The notes beneath the pieces were generated by a model. It did no database searches and was not told where the DNA came from. It was given only the letters and a program-made list of their open reading frames with translations. The position numbers and the translations under genes were made by a program. Positions 16,643 through 27,151 of a stretch of DNA of 36,697 nt are shown piece after piece (position 1 is the stretch's first letter; each line of letters opens with the position of its first letter). Location: the NCBI GenBank assembly GCA_011391275.1, contig JAABQW010000011.1, positions 1-36,697 on the forward strand, read 5' to 3'. Origin of the DNA: Betaproteobacteria bacterium (GTDB lineage Bacteria > Pseudomonadota > Gammaproteobacteria > Burkholderiales > Usitatibacteraceae).

Positions 16643-18094
16643 TCAGGAGGACATCAGGTCCACGAACTCGTTGACGGGCGTGGCGTCCAGCCGCTTCGCG
16701 TCGAGGCAGAGCTCCAGGATCGCCTTGCGCTGCTTCTCCGGGAAGCGCCGCGCGAGGTTGGTGCGGAACTTCTCGACCAGCACGGGCATGCCTTCCTTGC
16801 GCCGGCGCTTGTGGCCGATAGGGTACTCGACCACGATCTCCTTGAGCTTCCTGCCGTCGGCGAATTCCACCGTGAGCGCGTTGGCGATCGAGCGCTTGTC
16901 GGGGTCGTGGTAGTCCTTCGTGAACTTCGCGTCCTCGACGCACACGATCCGGTCGCGAAGGGCGTCGATGCGCGGGTCCTTCGCCACCTCGTCCTCGTAG
17001 TCGCCCGCGGTGAGGCGGCCGAAGAGGATGGGCACGGCGACCATGTACTGGATGCAGTGGTCGCGGTCGGCCGGGTTGTCGAGCGGGCCCTTCTTGTCGA
17101 TGATGCGGATGCACGCCTCGTGCGTGCGGATGGTGATCCGCTTGATGTCGCCGGGCATGCGGCCCGCCTTCGCGAGCTCCTTGTGGATGGTCATGGCCGC
17201 CTCCACCGCCGTCTGCGAGTGGAACTCGGCAGGGAAGGCGATCTTGAAGAGCACGTTCTCCATCACGTAGCTGCCGTAGGGGCGCTGGAACCTGAAGGCG
17301 TTGCCCTTGAAGAGCACGTCGTAGAAGCCCCAGGTCTTGGCGGTGAGGACGGAGGGATAGCCCATCTCGCCCGACTTCGCGATGAGGGCCAGGCGCACGG
17401 CGCGGCTCGTCGCGTCGCCGGCCGCCCAGCTCTTGCGCGAGCCCGTGTTGGGGGAGTGGCGGTAGGTGCGCAGCGACTGGCCGTCCACCCACGCGAGCGA
17501 GACCGCGTTGATGATCTCGTCTCTCGTGAGGCCGAGCATCCCGGCCACCACCGCGGTCGAGGCCACCTTCACCAGCACCACGTGGTCCAGGCCCACCTTG
17601 TTGAAGCTGTTCTCTAGCGCGATGCAGCCCTGGATCTCGTGCGCCTTGATCATCGCGACGAGGACGTCCTTCACCGTGAGGGGCTTCTTCCCGGCGGCAA
17701 CGGCGTTGCGCGAGAGCCAGTCGGCCGTGGCGAGGATGCCGCCCAGGTTGTCGGAAGGGTGGCCCCATTCGGCGGCGAGCCAGGTGTCGTTGAAGTCGAG
17801 CCAGCGGATCATCGCCCCGATGTCGAAGGCGGCCTTCACCGGGTCCATCTGGTAGGGCGTTCCCGGGACCTTCGCGCCGTTGGGCACGACGGTGCCCGGC
17901 ACGATCGGTCCGAGCATCTTGGTGCAGGCGGGGTACTCGAGCGCCTCGAAGCCGCAGCCGAGGGTGTCCATGAGGCAGTAGCGGGCCGTCTCGTAGGCCT
18001 CCTTCGAGGAGACCTTGTACTCGAGGACGTAGTCGGCGATGTCGACGAGGACCTTGTCGGGCTTGGGGCGGACGTTGCTGATGTGTGCGGACAC
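16643..18094 (-). CDS. prpD: 2-Methylcitrate dehydratase
   Basis: 483 residues, exactly the length typical of PrpD (MmgE/PrpD superfamily). It dehydrates 2-methylcitrate to 2-methyl-cis-aconitate in propionyl-CoA breakdown, without an iron-sulfur cluster. Recognisable family stretches are the N-terminal [16 protein letters not shown], the [10 protein letters not shown] and [12 protein letters not shown] segments (about residues 95-125) and [20 protein letters not shown] near 210. The start is GTG at 18094 with AGGAAA about 9 nt before it; the long lysine-rich N-terminal lead fits homologues. The 222-bp gap to the upstream prpC gene is occupied by a long palindromic repeat element, so prpD may be partly uncoupled from prpBC. 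Confidence 0.95.
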   Translation of the reverse strand: MSAHISNVRPKPDKVLVDIADYVLEYKVSSKEAYETARYCLMDTLGCGFEALEYPACTKMLGPIVPGTVVPNGAKVPGTPYQMDPVKAAFDIGAMIRWLDFNDTWLAAEWGHPSDNLGGILATADWLSRNAVAAGKKPLTVKDVLVAMIKAHEIQGCIALENSFNKVGLDHVVLVKVASTAVVAGMLGLTRDEIINAVSLAWVDGQSLRTYRHSPNTGSRKSWAAGDATSRAVRLALIAKSGEMGYPSVLTAKTWGFYDVLFKGNAFRFQRPYGSYVMENVLFKIAFPAEFHSQTAVEAAMTIHKELAKAGRMPGDIKRITIRTHEACIRIIDKKGPLDNPADRDHCIQYMVAVPILFGRLTAGDYEDEVAKDPRIDALRDRIVCVEDAKFTKDYHDPDKRSIANALTVEFADGRKLKEIVVEYPIGHKRRRKEGMPVLVEKFRTNLARRFPEKQRKAILELCLDAKRLDATPVNEFVDLMSS

Positions 18095-18143
18095 GGGACG
18101 ATTTCCTGTTCAGTGGGTCATTCTGGCGGTGAAGAGTGATTCG

Positions 18144-18303
18144 ATCCAAAAGCGGGGACACGGATGAACACGGATGAACACGGATTTTTCTTGAACTGGA
18201 ACCTGCCTGCCAGTAGGGGCGCAGTCGTTCCTGCTGGCAAGGCGTCTCCCGTTCAAGAAATATCCGTGTTCATCCGTGTTCATCCGTGTCCGAGACTTTG
18301 GAT
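18144..18303. repeat. Palindromic intergenic element, copy A
   Basis: A 160-bp near-complete inverted repeat between prpC and prpD. The left arm begins ATCCAAA and contains the 10-bp unit ACACGGATGA repeated (2.8 copies); the right arm is its reverse complement and ends in TTTGGAT. Even the centre is roughly self-complementary (GCCAGTAGG / CCTGCTGGC), so the RNA could fold into one long hairpin. Two further copies flank lpdA. Copy A has the most diverged centre and is probably the oldest of the three. Confidence 0.9.
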
Positions 18304-18316
18304 GGCTACTACGCGC

Positions 18317-19474
18317 CTACTTCCTCTTCTCGATCGGGACGAAGGCGAGGTCCTCGGGGCCGGTGTAGTTGGCGCTCGGGCGGATGATCTTGCCGTCGAT
18401 GCGCTGCTCGATCACGTGCGCGCACCAGCCGGAGGTGCGCGAGATGACGAAGAGCGGCGTGAACATCGCCGTGGGCACGCCCATCATGTGGTAGCTCGTG
18501 GCGCTGTACCAGTCGAGGTTCGGGAACATCTTCTTCTCGCGCCACATCACCTCCTCGACGCGCGCCGAGATGTCGAAGAGCTTCATGTTGCCCGCGTCCT
18601 TCGAGAGGGTGCGGGCCACTTCCTTGATCACCTGGTTCCTCGGGTCGGAGATCGTGTAGACGGGGTGGCCGAAGCCGATGATCACCTGCTTCTCGGTCAC
18701 GCGCTTGACGATGTCGGCCTCGGCCTCGTCCGGGTTGTCGTAGCGGCCGATGGTGTCGAAGGCGAACTCGTTGGCGCCGCCGTGCTTCGGGCCCTTGAGC
18801 GCCCCGATGGCCGCGGTGATGGCCGAGTACATGTCGGAGCCGGTTCCGGCCACGACGCGCGCGGTGAAGGTCGAGGCGTTGAACTCGTGCTCGGCATAGA
18901 GGATGAGCGAGGTGTGCATGGCGCGCACCCACGGCTCCGAGGGCTTCTTGCCGTGCAGCAGGTGCAGGATGTGCCCGCCGATGGAGTCGTCGTCGGTCTC
19001 GACCTCCATGCGCCGGCCCGAGTGCGAGAAGTGGTACCAGTACAGGAGCATCGAGCCGAAGGAGGCCATCAGCCGGTCGGCGATGTCGCGCGACGGGGCG
19101 AGCTTGTGCTCGTCGCCCTCCGGCAGGACGGCACCGAGCACGGAGCAGGCGGTGCGCAGCACGTCCATCGGGTGCGTGGAGGCCGGGATGCACTCGAGCA
19201 CGTCCTGGACGGCGGCCGGGATGCTGCGCATCGACCTGAGCTTCGTCTTGTAGGCCTTGAGCTCGGAGGCGTTGGGGAGCTTGCCGTGCACCAGCAGGTG
19301 CGCGACCTCCTCGAATTCGCACTTGTCGGCGAGGTCGAGGATGTCGTATCCGCAGTAGTGGAGGTCGTTGCCGGTGCGGCCGACCGTGCAGAGGGCGGTA
19401 TTGCCGGCGGTGACACCCGACAGGGCGACGGACTTCTTGGGCTTGGGGGCTGCGGGGGCGGCGGCGTCGGTCAT
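18317..19474 (-). CDS. prpC: 2-Methylcitrate synthase
   Basis: 385 residues, a citrate-synthase-fold enzyme that joins propionyl-CoA and oxaloacetate. It is shorter than the hexameric GltA encoded at 28123, lacks the N-terminal beta-rich domain of that enzyme, and carries PrpC-like stretches: [32 protein letters not shown], the catalytic-histidine motifs [13 protein letters not shown] and [13 protein letters not shown], and the late block [24 protein letters not shown]. The ATG at 19474 follows CAGGAAA. An alanine/proline/lysine tail precedes the fold. It lies 41 bp after prpB in the same direction, completing the prpB-prpC-prpD order of a methylcitrate operon. Confidence 0.95.
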   Translation of the reverse strand: MTDAAAPAAPKPKKSVALSGVTAGNTALCTVGRTGNDLHYCGYDILDLADKCEFEEVAHLLVHGKLPNASELKAYKTKLRSMRSIPAAVQDVLECIPASTHPMDVLRTACSVLGAVLPEGDEHKLAPSRDIADRLMASFGSMLLYWYHFSHSGRRMEVETDDDSIGGHILHLLHGKKPSEPWVRAMHTSLILYAEHEFNASTFTARVVAGTGSDMYSAITAAIGALKGPKHGGANEFAFDTIGRYDNPDEAEADIVKRVTEKQVIIGFGHPVYTISDPRNQVIKEVARTLSKDAGNMKLFDISARVEEVMWREKKMFPNLDWYSATSYHMMGVPTAMFTPLFVISRTSGWCAHVIEQRIDGKIIRPSANYTGPEDLAFVPIEKRK

Positions 19475-19515
19475 GGCGGTTTCCTGTGGTTGGGTGTTCG
19501 TCGGCCGAAGCGGCC

Positions 19516-20400
19516 CTACCTGGACTTCGCGAACAGGGCGTCCAGCTTCTTCTCGAACTCGTGGTATCCCAGGTAATGGTAGAGCTCCTCGCGCGTCTGC
19601 ATCGTGTCGACGACCGACTCCTGCGTGCCCTCGCGGCGCAGCGCCTGGTAGACGGCGAGCGCCGCCTTGTTCATGGCGCGGAAGGCGGACAGCGGGTAGA
19701 GCGCGATCGACACGTCGGCCGAGGCGAGTTCCTCGACCTTGAAGAGCGGGGTCTTGCCGAACTCGGTGAGGTTCGCGAGCACCGGCACCTTCACTGCGGC
19801 GGCGAACCTGCGGTACATGTCGAGGTCGGTCATCGCCTCGGGAAAGATGGCGTCGGCGCCGGCCTCGGCGCACGCGCAGGCCCGGTCGATGGCGGCCTGC
19901 AGGCCCTCGACGGCCAGCGCGTCGGTGCGCGCCATGATGAAGAAGCCGGGGTCCGTGCGCGCGTCGACCGCGCTCTTCACGCGGTCCACCATCTCCTGCC
20001 GGCTCACCAGCTCCTTGCCGGGCCGGTGGCCGCAGCGCTTGGCGCCCACCTGGTCCTCGATGTGCATCGCGGCCGCGCCCGCCTTGATGAGCGAGCGGGT
20101 GGTGCGCGCCACGTTGAACGCGCTGGACCCGAAGCCGGTGTCCACGTCGACCAGCAGCGGCAGGTCGCAGACGTCGGTGATGCGGCGCACGTCCGTGAGG
20201 ACGTCGTCGAGGTTGGAGATGCCCAGGTCGGGGAGCCCCAGGGACCCCGCGGCGACTCCGCCGCCGGAAAGGTAGATCGCGCGGAAGCCGGAGGCCTTCG
20301 CGAGGGTCGCGTGGTACGCGCAGATGGCGCCGGGCACCTGCAGGGGCCGCTCTTCCTTCATCGCGGCGCGGAAGCGGGCGCCGGGGGACATTGTCGTCAT
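19516..20400 (-). CDS. prpB: 2-Methylisocitrate lyase
   Basis: 294 residues of the PEP mutase/isocitrate-lyase superfamily; cleaves 2-methylisocitrate to pyruvate and succinate. The catalytic signature KRCGH is at 121-125, with the metal-binding aspartates in VDVDTGFG (D85, D87) and HIEDQ at 113-117. [16 protein letters not shown] near residues 45-60 is characteristic of PrpB rather than of isocitrate lyase. An alternative start three codons in (20391) is equally plausible; neither has a strong ribosome-binding site. It is the first prp gene in transcription order, 89 bp after the CoA-ester lyase gene, so the methylcitrate cycle genes probably share a transcript with the lyase/hydratase group upstream. 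Confidence 0.95.
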   Translation of the reverse strand: MTTMSPGARFRAAMKEERPLQVPGAICAYHATLAKASGFRAIYLSGGGVAAGSLGLPDLGISNLDDVLTDVRRITDVCDLPLLVDVDTGFGSSAFNVARTTRSLIKAGAAAMHIEDQVGAKRCGHRPGKELVSRQEMVDRVKSAVDARTDPGFFIMARTDALAVEGLQAAIDRACACAEAGADAIFPEAMTDLDMYRRFAAAVKVPVLANLTEFGKTPLFKVEELASADVSIALYPLSAFRAMNKAALAVYQALRREGTQESVVDTMQTREELYHYLGYHEFEKKLDALFAKSR

Positions 20401-20489
20401 CGGGTCTTCTCTCGGGGTCAGGTTGCCCTTCGGTTGCAGGGGGGAGCGGGGGAGGCGTCGGCGCGGGCAATCCGGCGCAACCTGCCCAC

Positions 20490-21482
20490 TCAGTCGAAGA
20501 AGGCGCCAGCCGCCTCCTCGGGCATCTTCACGCCGGTGATGCGCGCCTTCTGGAGGAGCTCCCAGAAATAGCGGTACGTGGCGCGGTCGTGCAGCTCGCC
20601 GTCGAACTGGATTGGGCCCCAGTTCGCATCGCGGGCCTCCAGGAGGATGGCCGCGGCCGTGGCGACCTCGTTCAGGTCGGGCTTCATCGCGTCGACGATG
20701 GGCTGCACCTGCGAGGGGTGGATGCTCCACATGCGCAGGAACCCGAATTCGGTGCGCGCGCGCCAGGCGTCGCGGAACACGTTGTAGGAGTTCCTGAGGT
20801 CCAGGGACACGTTGTGCGCGGGGACCACGCCGTTGGCGAGTGCGGCGGCCGCCACGTCGGCCTTTGCGCGCGCGACCAGCGGGTGCTCGAACTGCCCCGG
20901 CGAGCGCATGTTGGAGGCGTGGATGGCGCCGTGGTGGCCGCTCACGAAGTCCATGAGCCCGAAGTCGAGGACCTGCACGCCCGGCAGCCGCGCGATCTCC
21001 CAGGCGTCGTGCAGCGCGCCGTGCGTCTCGATGAGGACGTGCACGGGGACCACGCGCTTCACCTTCTTGCGCTTCGCGATGGCCTGCACGTAGGCGATCA
21101 TCTCTTCGGCCTGCGCCACGGAGGTGCACTTCGGGATGGTCACGTAGGCGATCACCTGGCCGGCGCCGCCCACCAGGATGTCGACGTCCTTCTTCCAGTG
21201 CGGGTGGGTGTAGTCGTGGATGCGCGCGCCGGCCATCGCGAAGCGGTTGGCGCTCGAGTGCATGAGCCCCACGATCATCTCCGCATGCTGCTTCTCGCGC
21301 CCGGCCTCGGCGCCGTCCTCGCAGTCGCAGGTGATGTCGAACACCGCGCCCAGCCGCTCCTGCAGGTCGAGCGCCTTGGTGATGAGCTTCTCCGACCCCG
21401 CGAAGTGCTCGCAGGCCGGGATGACGGGGAACGGCTTTTCGCCCGCGAAGAGGGCGTCCTTGGGGTGGCGGGGAGCGGGCAT
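20490..21482 (-). CDS. HpcH/HpaI-CitE family CoA-ester lyase (longer form)
   Basis: 330 residues, a TIM-barrel of the citrate-lyase-beta/malyl-CoA lyase group. The family motif appears as [13 protein letters not shown], a later Glu-bearing strand as [18 protein letters not shown], and [11 protein letters not shown] is the CoA-binding IHP motif near the C-terminus. This longer subtype with [12 protein letters not shown] at its start often lies beside mdh/acn/prp genes in beta-proteobacteria. Likely reactions are cleavage of malyl-CoA to glyoxylate and acetyl-CoA, or of beta-methylmalyl-CoA to glyoxylate and propionyl-CoA; sequence alone does not decide. The ATG at 21482 has no good Shine-Dalgarno. 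It sits 39 bp after the hydratase gene. Confidence 0.88.
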   Translation of the reverse strand: MPAPRHPKDALFAGEKPFPVIPACEHFAGSEKLITKALDLQERLGAVFDITCDCEDGAEAGREKQHAEMIVGLMHSSANRFAMAGARIHDYTHPHWKKDVDILVGGAGQVIAYVTIPKCTSVAQAEEMIAYVQAIAKRKKVKRVVPVHVLIETHGALHDAWEIARLPGVQVLDFGLMDFVSGHHGAIHASNMRSPGQFEHPLVARAKADVAAAALANGVVPAHNVSLDLRNSYNVFRDAWRARTEFGFLRMWSIHPSQVQPIVDAMKPDLNEVATAAAILLEARDANWGPIQFDGELHDRATYRYFWELLQKARITGVKMPEEAAGAFFD

Positions 21483-21521
21483 GGGGCGTCGGGTCCGGGT
21501 GGGGAATCCGTATTCTAGGCG

Positions 21522-22601
21522 CTAGCGGCGGCGCGGGACGAGGAGGGTGAGGTCGAGATCCAGGACCACCGCGGGGTCCTTCGCCCCGGGCGCCGGCGTT
21601 GCGAGCCCGGCGAGGCGCACGTTCTTCGCGGCGAGCAGGCGCACGCGCAGCGCGCCCACGTCGCTGCGGCCGGGAATCCCGTCGCGCGAGGTGACCACGG
21701 TGCGCGCGGCGATCGTGTCGCCGGCGAACGTGGGATTGGCGTGGGTGCCGCCGTGGATGGCCGCGATGGCGAAGGCGTTCTCCAGGCCGTCGTGGGCCAG
21801 CGCGCGGGCGATCGAGATCACGTGGCCCCCGTAGACGAGGCGCTTGCCGAAGGGTCCGGAGCGCGCGGCGAAGGCGTCGAAGTGCACCCGCGCCGTGTTC
21901 TGGTAGAGGCGCGTGGCGAGCATGTGGTCGGCCTCCTCGACGGTCATCGCGCCGGGATGGTCGAGGCTCTCGCCGGCCGCGTAGTCCTCCCACAGCCGCG
22001 CACCGCCGGTGGCGGCCGCATCCAGCGCCTGCGGGCGCAGGAAGGCGGGCACGGCAAGCCGCTCCGGAGGGACCACCGCGGGCAGGGACGGCACCACCGT
22101 GGGTGGCGCCGGCGCGGCGGCGTCACGCTTGGCGACCATGACCCAGCGCGCCCACGAGAGGACCTCGCGGCCATGCTGGTTCAGCGCCCGCGAGCCCACG
22201 TAAACCACGCCGCTGGTACCGCTGGAGTTCTGCTTCAGGCCGATCACCTCGGACTGCGCCGTGATGGTGTCGCCCACGTACACCGGCTCGAGGAAGCGCA
22301 GGTCCGCGTAGCCGAGGTTGGCCACGGCGTTGTAGGAGATGTCGGGGACGGTCTTGCCGAAGGCGATGTGGAAGGCGAGGAGGTCGTCCACCGGGCAGGA
22401 CGGGTGCCCGAGCGCGCGGGCGACCGGTTCGGCGCAGTGCACCGGCTGGCGGGCGCCGGTGAGCGCGATGTAGAGCGCGCAGTCGCCGGCGGTGATCGTG
22501 CGGGGCGTGGCGTGGCCGAAGCGCTGGCCGACGGCGTAGTCCTCGAAGAACCAGCCCTCGGGCGGGCGCGAGCCGGGCGCGACGGGAACCCCTCGGCTCA
22601 C
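21522..22601 (-). CDS. mch: Double-MaoC dehydratase, likely mesaconyl-CoA hydratase
   Basis: 359 residues with two hot-dog (MaoC-like) halves, about 20-150 and 195-335. [74 protein letters not shown], and in the second half [11 protein letters not shown] and [23 protein letters not shown] match what I recall of Rhodobacter-type Mch, which interconverts mesaconyl-CoA and beta-methylmalyl-CoA. The start is GTG, overlapping the stop of the second CoA-ester lyase gene (GTGA), so the two are translationally coupled: the hydratase makes what the lyase would cleave. A link to the ethylmalonyl-CoA pathway or to mesaconate use is inferred; no crotonyl-CoA carboxylase gene is in this window. Confidence 0.85.
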   Translation of the reverse strand: MSRGVPVAPGSRPPEGWFFEDYAVGQRFGHATPRTITAGDCALYIALTGARQPVHCAEPVARALGHPSCPVDDLLAFHIAFGKTVPDISYNAVANLGYADLRFLEPVYVGDTITAQSEVIGLKQNSSGTSGVVYVGSRALNQHGREVLSWARWVMVAKRDAAAPAPPTVVPSLPAVVPPERLAVPAFLRPQALDAAATGGARLWEDYAAGESLDHPGAMTVEEADHMLATRLYQNTARVHFDAFAARSGPFGKRLVYGGHVISIARALAHDGLENAFAIAAIHGGTHANPTFAGDTIAARTVVTSRDGIPGRSDVGALRVRLLAAKNVRLAGLATPAPGAKDPAVVLDLDLTLLVPRRR

Positions 22602-23476
22602 TGGCCGGCCTCGAGGCTCTTGATCATGTCGGCCAGCGCCAGCAGGCGCCGCGCGGCCTTGAGGTGGTGGTGCTCGATGAGGCGGCCGTTCACGACCACC
22701 ACGCCGCGGCCCTCGCGGCGGGCGTGCTCGAGCGCCTCGATGAGCTCGGTGGCGGCGGCGAGGTCGTGGGGCTTGGGCGTGAACGCGTCGTTGCAGTAGG
22801 GCAGCTGGAAGGGGTGCACCAGGCTCTTGCCGTCGAACCCCAGGTCGCGCGCCAGCCGGCAGGCGTACTCGAAGGACTGCATGTCCTTCAGGTCCGTGGA
22901 GATGCCGTCCACGACGGAGCGGTCGAAGGCGCGCGCGGCGAGCACCACCCGCGAGAGCGAGTAATGCAGGGCGATGCGGTCCGGGGTGCGGCGCGCGTGC
23001 AGCTGGGTGATGAGGTCGGAGGTGGCCATGACGATGCAGGCGATGCGGTCGGAGGCGCTCGCGATCTCCTCGGCGCGCAGCACCGCGAGCGGGCTCTCGA
23101 CCATCACCATGATCGGCAGGTGCTTGCCCCCCGCGGCATCGAGGGCGGCGAGCGCCTTGCCGACGTCGGCCTTCGACTCGATGTTGGGGAAGAGGATCGC
23201 GTCGGCGCCGATGCCGGCCACGGCCTTCACGTCCTCCTCGCCCCAGGGCGACTCGAGGTCGTTCACGCGCACCACCACCTCGCGCCGGCCGAAGCCCCCG
23301 GCGAGCACCGATTCGACCACGTTGCGGCGCGACTCCAGCTTGGCCTCGACGAGGATCGGGTCCCCAAGGTCGAGGATCACCGAGTCGACCTTCAGGGTGC
23401 GCGCCTTGTGCAGGTAGCGCGTGCTGCACCCGGGCACGTAGAGCATGGAGCGGCGCGGGCGGAAGTAGGGAGTCAT
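22598..23476 (-). CDS. HpcH/HpaI-CitE family CoA-ester lyase (short form)
   Basis: 292 residues from ATG 23476; an in-frame ATG at 23563 would add a poorly conserved 29-residue leader that covers the predicted -10 element, so it is rejected. It begins RPRRSMLYVPGCSTRYLHKA, the usual first strand. MVMVESPLAVLRAEEIA carries the Mg-binding glutamate, MATSDLITQL the second metal acid, and KSLVHPFQLPY replaces the IHP CoA motif. One oddity: the normally conserved DLEDxV motif reads DLGDPI here (residues 36-41), with Gly where Glu is usual. Stop overlaps the start of the mch-like gene. Likely a malyl-CoA or beta-methylmalyl-CoA lyase; it is the first gene of the long minus-strand operon running to acnA. 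Confidence 0.88.
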   Translation of the reverse strand: MTPYFRPRRSMLYVPGCSTRYLHKARTLKVDSVILDLGDPILVEAKLESRRNVVESVLAGGFGRREVVVRVNDLESPWGEEDVKAVAGIGADAILFPNIESKADVGKALAALDAAGGKHLPIMVMVESPLAVLRAEEIASASDRIACIVMATSDLITQLHARRTPDRIALHYSLSRVVLAARAFDRSVVDGISTDLKDMQSFEYACRLARDLGFDGKSLVHPFQLPYCNDAFTPKPHDLAAATELIEALEHARREGRGVVVVNGRLIEHHHLKAARRLLALADMIKSLEAGQ

Positions 23477-23561
23477 GGCGGCAAGCCTCTGATTTTGCAG
23501 GGGAAGCGCGCTTTCCGGACGGCTCCGTTCGGCCTCCGGGAAGCGCTTGCTGCTGCGCAGC

Positions 23562-23591
23562 ATGCTACCCGCCGCCGCCGAGGAGTGTCAA
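23562..23591 (-). promoter_or_regulatory. Sigma-70-type promoter of the lyase-mch-prp-acn operon
   Basis: On the complement a perfect TTGACA (23586-23591) and TAGCAT (23562-23567) are separated by 18 bp, about 85 bp ahead of the start codon of the short CoA-ester lyase. It points away from the divergent gntR gene and lies 11 bp from the palindrome listed next. Confidence 0.65.
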
Positions 23592-23602
23592 CAGGACTTG
23601 TA

Positions 23603-23614
23603 TCTTATATAAGA
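23603..23614. promoter_or_regulatory. Perfect palindrome TCTTATATAAGA, likely GntR operator
   Basis: An AT-rich 12-bp perfect palindrome in otherwise GC-rich DNA, with imperfect outer symmetry (TTGTA on the left, CAA on the right). It lies between the divergent lyase operon and gntR, 35 bp before the gntR start codon, and its TATAAG could also serve as the gntR -10 element. Size, symmetry and place fit an autoregulatory GntR/HutC-type site; no second copy was found in this window. Confidence 0.65.
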
Positions 23615-23648
23615 CAAAGGATCGGCGGCGCCGTGGTAGCATCGCCCG

Positions 23649-24383
23649 ATGACCGAGACCCTGCCGTCGCCGTCCTTCCGGCCGCTCTACGAGCAGATCA
23701 AGATCCTCCTCACGCAGAGCCTCGTGGCCGGCGAGTGGAAGCCCGGGGAGGCGATCCCGTCCGAGATCGAGCTCGCCGCGCGCTTCCGCGTGAGCCAGGG
23801 CACGGTGAGGAAGGCGATCGACGAGCTCGCCTCCGAGCACATCCTGGTGCGCCGCCAGGGGAAGGGCACGTACGTCGCCTCGCACAGCGAGCCGTCGTAC
23901 CAGTACCGCTTCCTGCGCGTGATGCCCGACAGCGGCGAGAAGCTCAACCCGCACAGCGTGCTGGTCGAGGTGCGCAAGGGCAAGGCGAGCGCCGAGATCG
24001 CCCGCGCGCTCGCCATCAAGGCGGGTGCCCCGGTGCACGTGATCAAGCGCGTCCTGGAGTTCCGCGGGCGCCCCCTCATCCACGACGAGATGGTGCTCGC
24101 CGCGGCGCGCTTCCCCGGCCTCACGGTGCCGAAGCTCGAGGAATTCAAGGGGTCGATGTACGGCTTCTACGAGGCCGTCTACGGCTTGCGCATGATCCGG
24201 GCCGAGGAGCGCATCCGCGCCCTGGCCGCGCCCGAGACGGTGGCCGTGCGCCTGCGCGTGCCGCCGGGCACGCCGCTGCTGTGCGTGGACCGCATCGCGT
24301 TCACCTACGGCGACATGCCCGTGGAATGGCGCCGCGGCCTGTGCCTCACCGACGGCTTCTCCTACTTCAACGAACTCGCGTGA
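23649..24383 (+). CDS. GntR/HutC-family regulator with UTRA domain
   Basis: 244 residues. The N-terminal winged helix covers about 10-75 (PLYEQIKILLTQSLVAGEWKPGEAIPSEIELAARFRVSQGTVRKAIDELASEHILVRRQGKGTYV, the canonical GntR signature). A UTRA ligand-binding domain of the HutC/FarR subfamily follows from about 95 to the end (VIKRVLEFRGRPLIHDEMVLAAARFPGL, VDRIAFTYGDMPVEWRRGLCLTDGFSYFNEL). It is divergent from the CoA-ester lyase/prp operon and directly upstream of the sdh-gltA-suc genes, so it is well placed to tune both, perhaps in response to a TCA-cycle or CoA-ester metabolite (inference). The ATG has no clear Shine-Dalgarno, and the mRNA leader may be very short. Confidence 0.93.
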   Translation: MTETLPSPSFRPLYEQIKILLTQSLVAGEWKPGEAIPSEIELAARFRVSQGTVRKAIDELASEHILVRRQGKGTYVASHSEPSYQYRFLRVMPDSGEKLNPHSVLVEVRKGKASAEIARALAIKAGAPVHVIKRVLEFRGRPLIHDEMVLAAARFPGLTVPKLEEFKGSMYGFYEAVYGLRMIRAEERIRALAAPETVAVRLRVPPGTPLLCVDRIAFTYGDMPVEWRRGLCLTDGFSYFNELA

Positions 24384-24467
24384 CGCGCGCGCCGGGCGCG
24401 CCGGAAAGGCCCTTTTCCCCGACGGGTTCAGGGGGTATGCGCATGTGCGGCCGCAACAAATCCACGG

Positions 24468-24473
24468 TAGAAT
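24468..24473 (+). promoter_or_regulatory. Candidate -10 of the sdh operon promoter
   Basis: TAGAAT lies 86 bp before the sdhC ATG in the 175-bp gap after gntR. The -35 region 17 bp upstream is poor (TGCGGC), suggesting an activator-dependent or weakly defined promoter. No copy of the TCTTATATAAGA palindrome is present here. Confidence 0.4.
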
Positions 24474-24558
24474 CCGTTCGCTTCCAGCGGCACCGGAAAC
24501 GCGCAACCGCCCGTCCCCGGCGTTGTCCGGCCACCGCTCCGACACCCAGGACCGAACA

Positions 24559-24945
24559 ATGACAACTGCGCCCAAGCAGAGGCCGAAGTATTACGATCTC
24601 AACCTCGCGCACCTGCCCGTTCCCGGGCTCGTCTCGATCTTCCATCGCATCTCGGGCGCGCTCCTGTTCGTTCCCGTCATCCCCGCGCTCCTCTACCTCA
24701 TGCAGGTCACGCTGGGCTCGGAGGCGGGGTGGCTGCACTGGAAGGGCGTCGCCTCCGCACCCGCGGTGAAGGTGGTCCTCCTCGGCTTCGCGTGGCTCTA
24801 CGCGCACCACTTCTTCGCCGGCATCCGCTACCTGCTCCTCGACATGCACGTCGGCGTCGACAAGGAGTCGGCACGCGCCTCCGCGAAGGCGGTGTTCATC
24901 CTCGGGGCGGCCATGACCGCCGTCATCGCCTGGAGGACGTGGTGA
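24559..24945 (+). CDS. sdhC: Succinate dehydrogenase cytochrome b556 subunit
   Basis: 128 residues, three transmembrane helices; with SdhD it anchors complex II, binds heme b and reduces ubiquinone. SIFHRISGALLF (residues 26-37) supplies the quinone-site Ser and Arg and opens helix 1; the heme-ligand histidine lies in YAHHFFAGIRYLLLD (H83/H84). The true start is MTTAPKQRPKYYDLNL at 24559, with AGGA about 9 nt upstream; an in-frame ATG at 24445 would prepend 38 residues that overlap the promoter and look unlike the family. First gene of the sdhCDAB-E-gltA-sucAB run. Its stop overlaps the sdhD start (TGATG). Confidence 0.95.
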   Translation: MTTAPKQRPKYYDLNLAHLPVPGLVSIFHRISGALLFVPVIPALLYLMQVTLGSEAGWLHWKGVASAPAVKVVLLGFAWLYAHHFFAGIRYLLLDMHVGVDKESARASAKAVFILGAAMTAVIAWRTW

Positions 24946-25295
24946 TGGCCGCGAACAAGCTCCCCGTCGGCGCCCACTACGGCCTGTCGGCCTGGCTCCT
25001 GCAGCGCCTCACCGCGGTGGTCATGGCCGCCTACACGCTGGTCGTCGGCTTCATCCTGGTCGCCTGTCCGCCGTCGAGCCACGCAGAGTGGCAGGGCCTC
25101 TTCGCGGGCCCTTACTCGCGCGTGGCGACCATGCTCTTCCTCCTCGCGCTGCTCTACCACGCGTGGGTGGGCGTGCGCGACATCATCATGGACTACGTGA
25201 AACCGGCGGGGCTGCGCCTCGCCCTGCAGACCGCGGTGGGCACGGCTCTCGTGTTCTACCTCGTCTGGTCCGCATCCATCCTCTGGGGCCGCTGA
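24945..25295 (+). CDS. sdhD: Succinate dehydrogenase hydrophobic membrane anchor
   Basis: 116 residues with three helices (about 15-40, 58-80 and 89-112). The heme-axial histidine is H72 in LLYHAWVGVRDIIMDYVKP, the strongest SdhD signature, with the quinone-site Asp-Tyr at 83-84. GGAGG lies 7 nt before the ATG at 24945, inside the end of sdhC, so the two subunits are co-translated. A GTG one codon earlier is a minor alternative start. The sdhA ATG follows after a single base. Confidence 0.94.
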   Translation: MAANKLPVGAHYGLSAWLLQRLTAVVMAAYTLVVGFILVACPPSSHAEWQGLFAGPYSRVATMLFLLALLYHAWVGVRDIIMDYVKPAGLRLALQTAVGTALVFYLVWSASILWGR

Positions 25296-25296
25296 C

Positions 25297-27063
<1,767 letters not shown>

Positions 27064-27083
27064 ACGCACGCCGAATGGGAATA

Positions 27084-27112
27084 GCTTGCGCTACCGCAAG
27101 AACGGCGCAAGC
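27084..27112 (+). other. Two mutually exclusive hairpins between sdhA and sdhB
   Basis: CTTGCG (27085-27090) can pair with CGCAAG at 27095-27100 (loop CTAC), or GCTTGCGC (27084-27091) with GCGCAAGC at 27105-27112. Neither has a U-tract, so these are more likely RNA processing or stability elements, or incidental structure, than terminators. Confidence 0.45.
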
Positions 27113-27151
27113 CGGATCCCCGACACTTCCGCTGAATAGGCCTTTCGTCCA

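Noticed and set aside
18144-18303. CRISPR-like repeats
   Set aside because: The repeated decamers are contiguous without spacers and form the two arms of an inverted repeat.
23477-23563. An N-terminal extension of the short CoA-ester lyase from ATG 23563
   Set aside because: It would overlap the predicted -10 element, and the family fold begins at RPRRSMLYVPG right after the ATG at 23476.
24445-24558. A 38-residue N-terminal extension of SdhC
   Set aside because: It overlaps the likely promoter and is unlike SdhC N-termini; the ATG at 24559 gives a normal 128-residue subunit.
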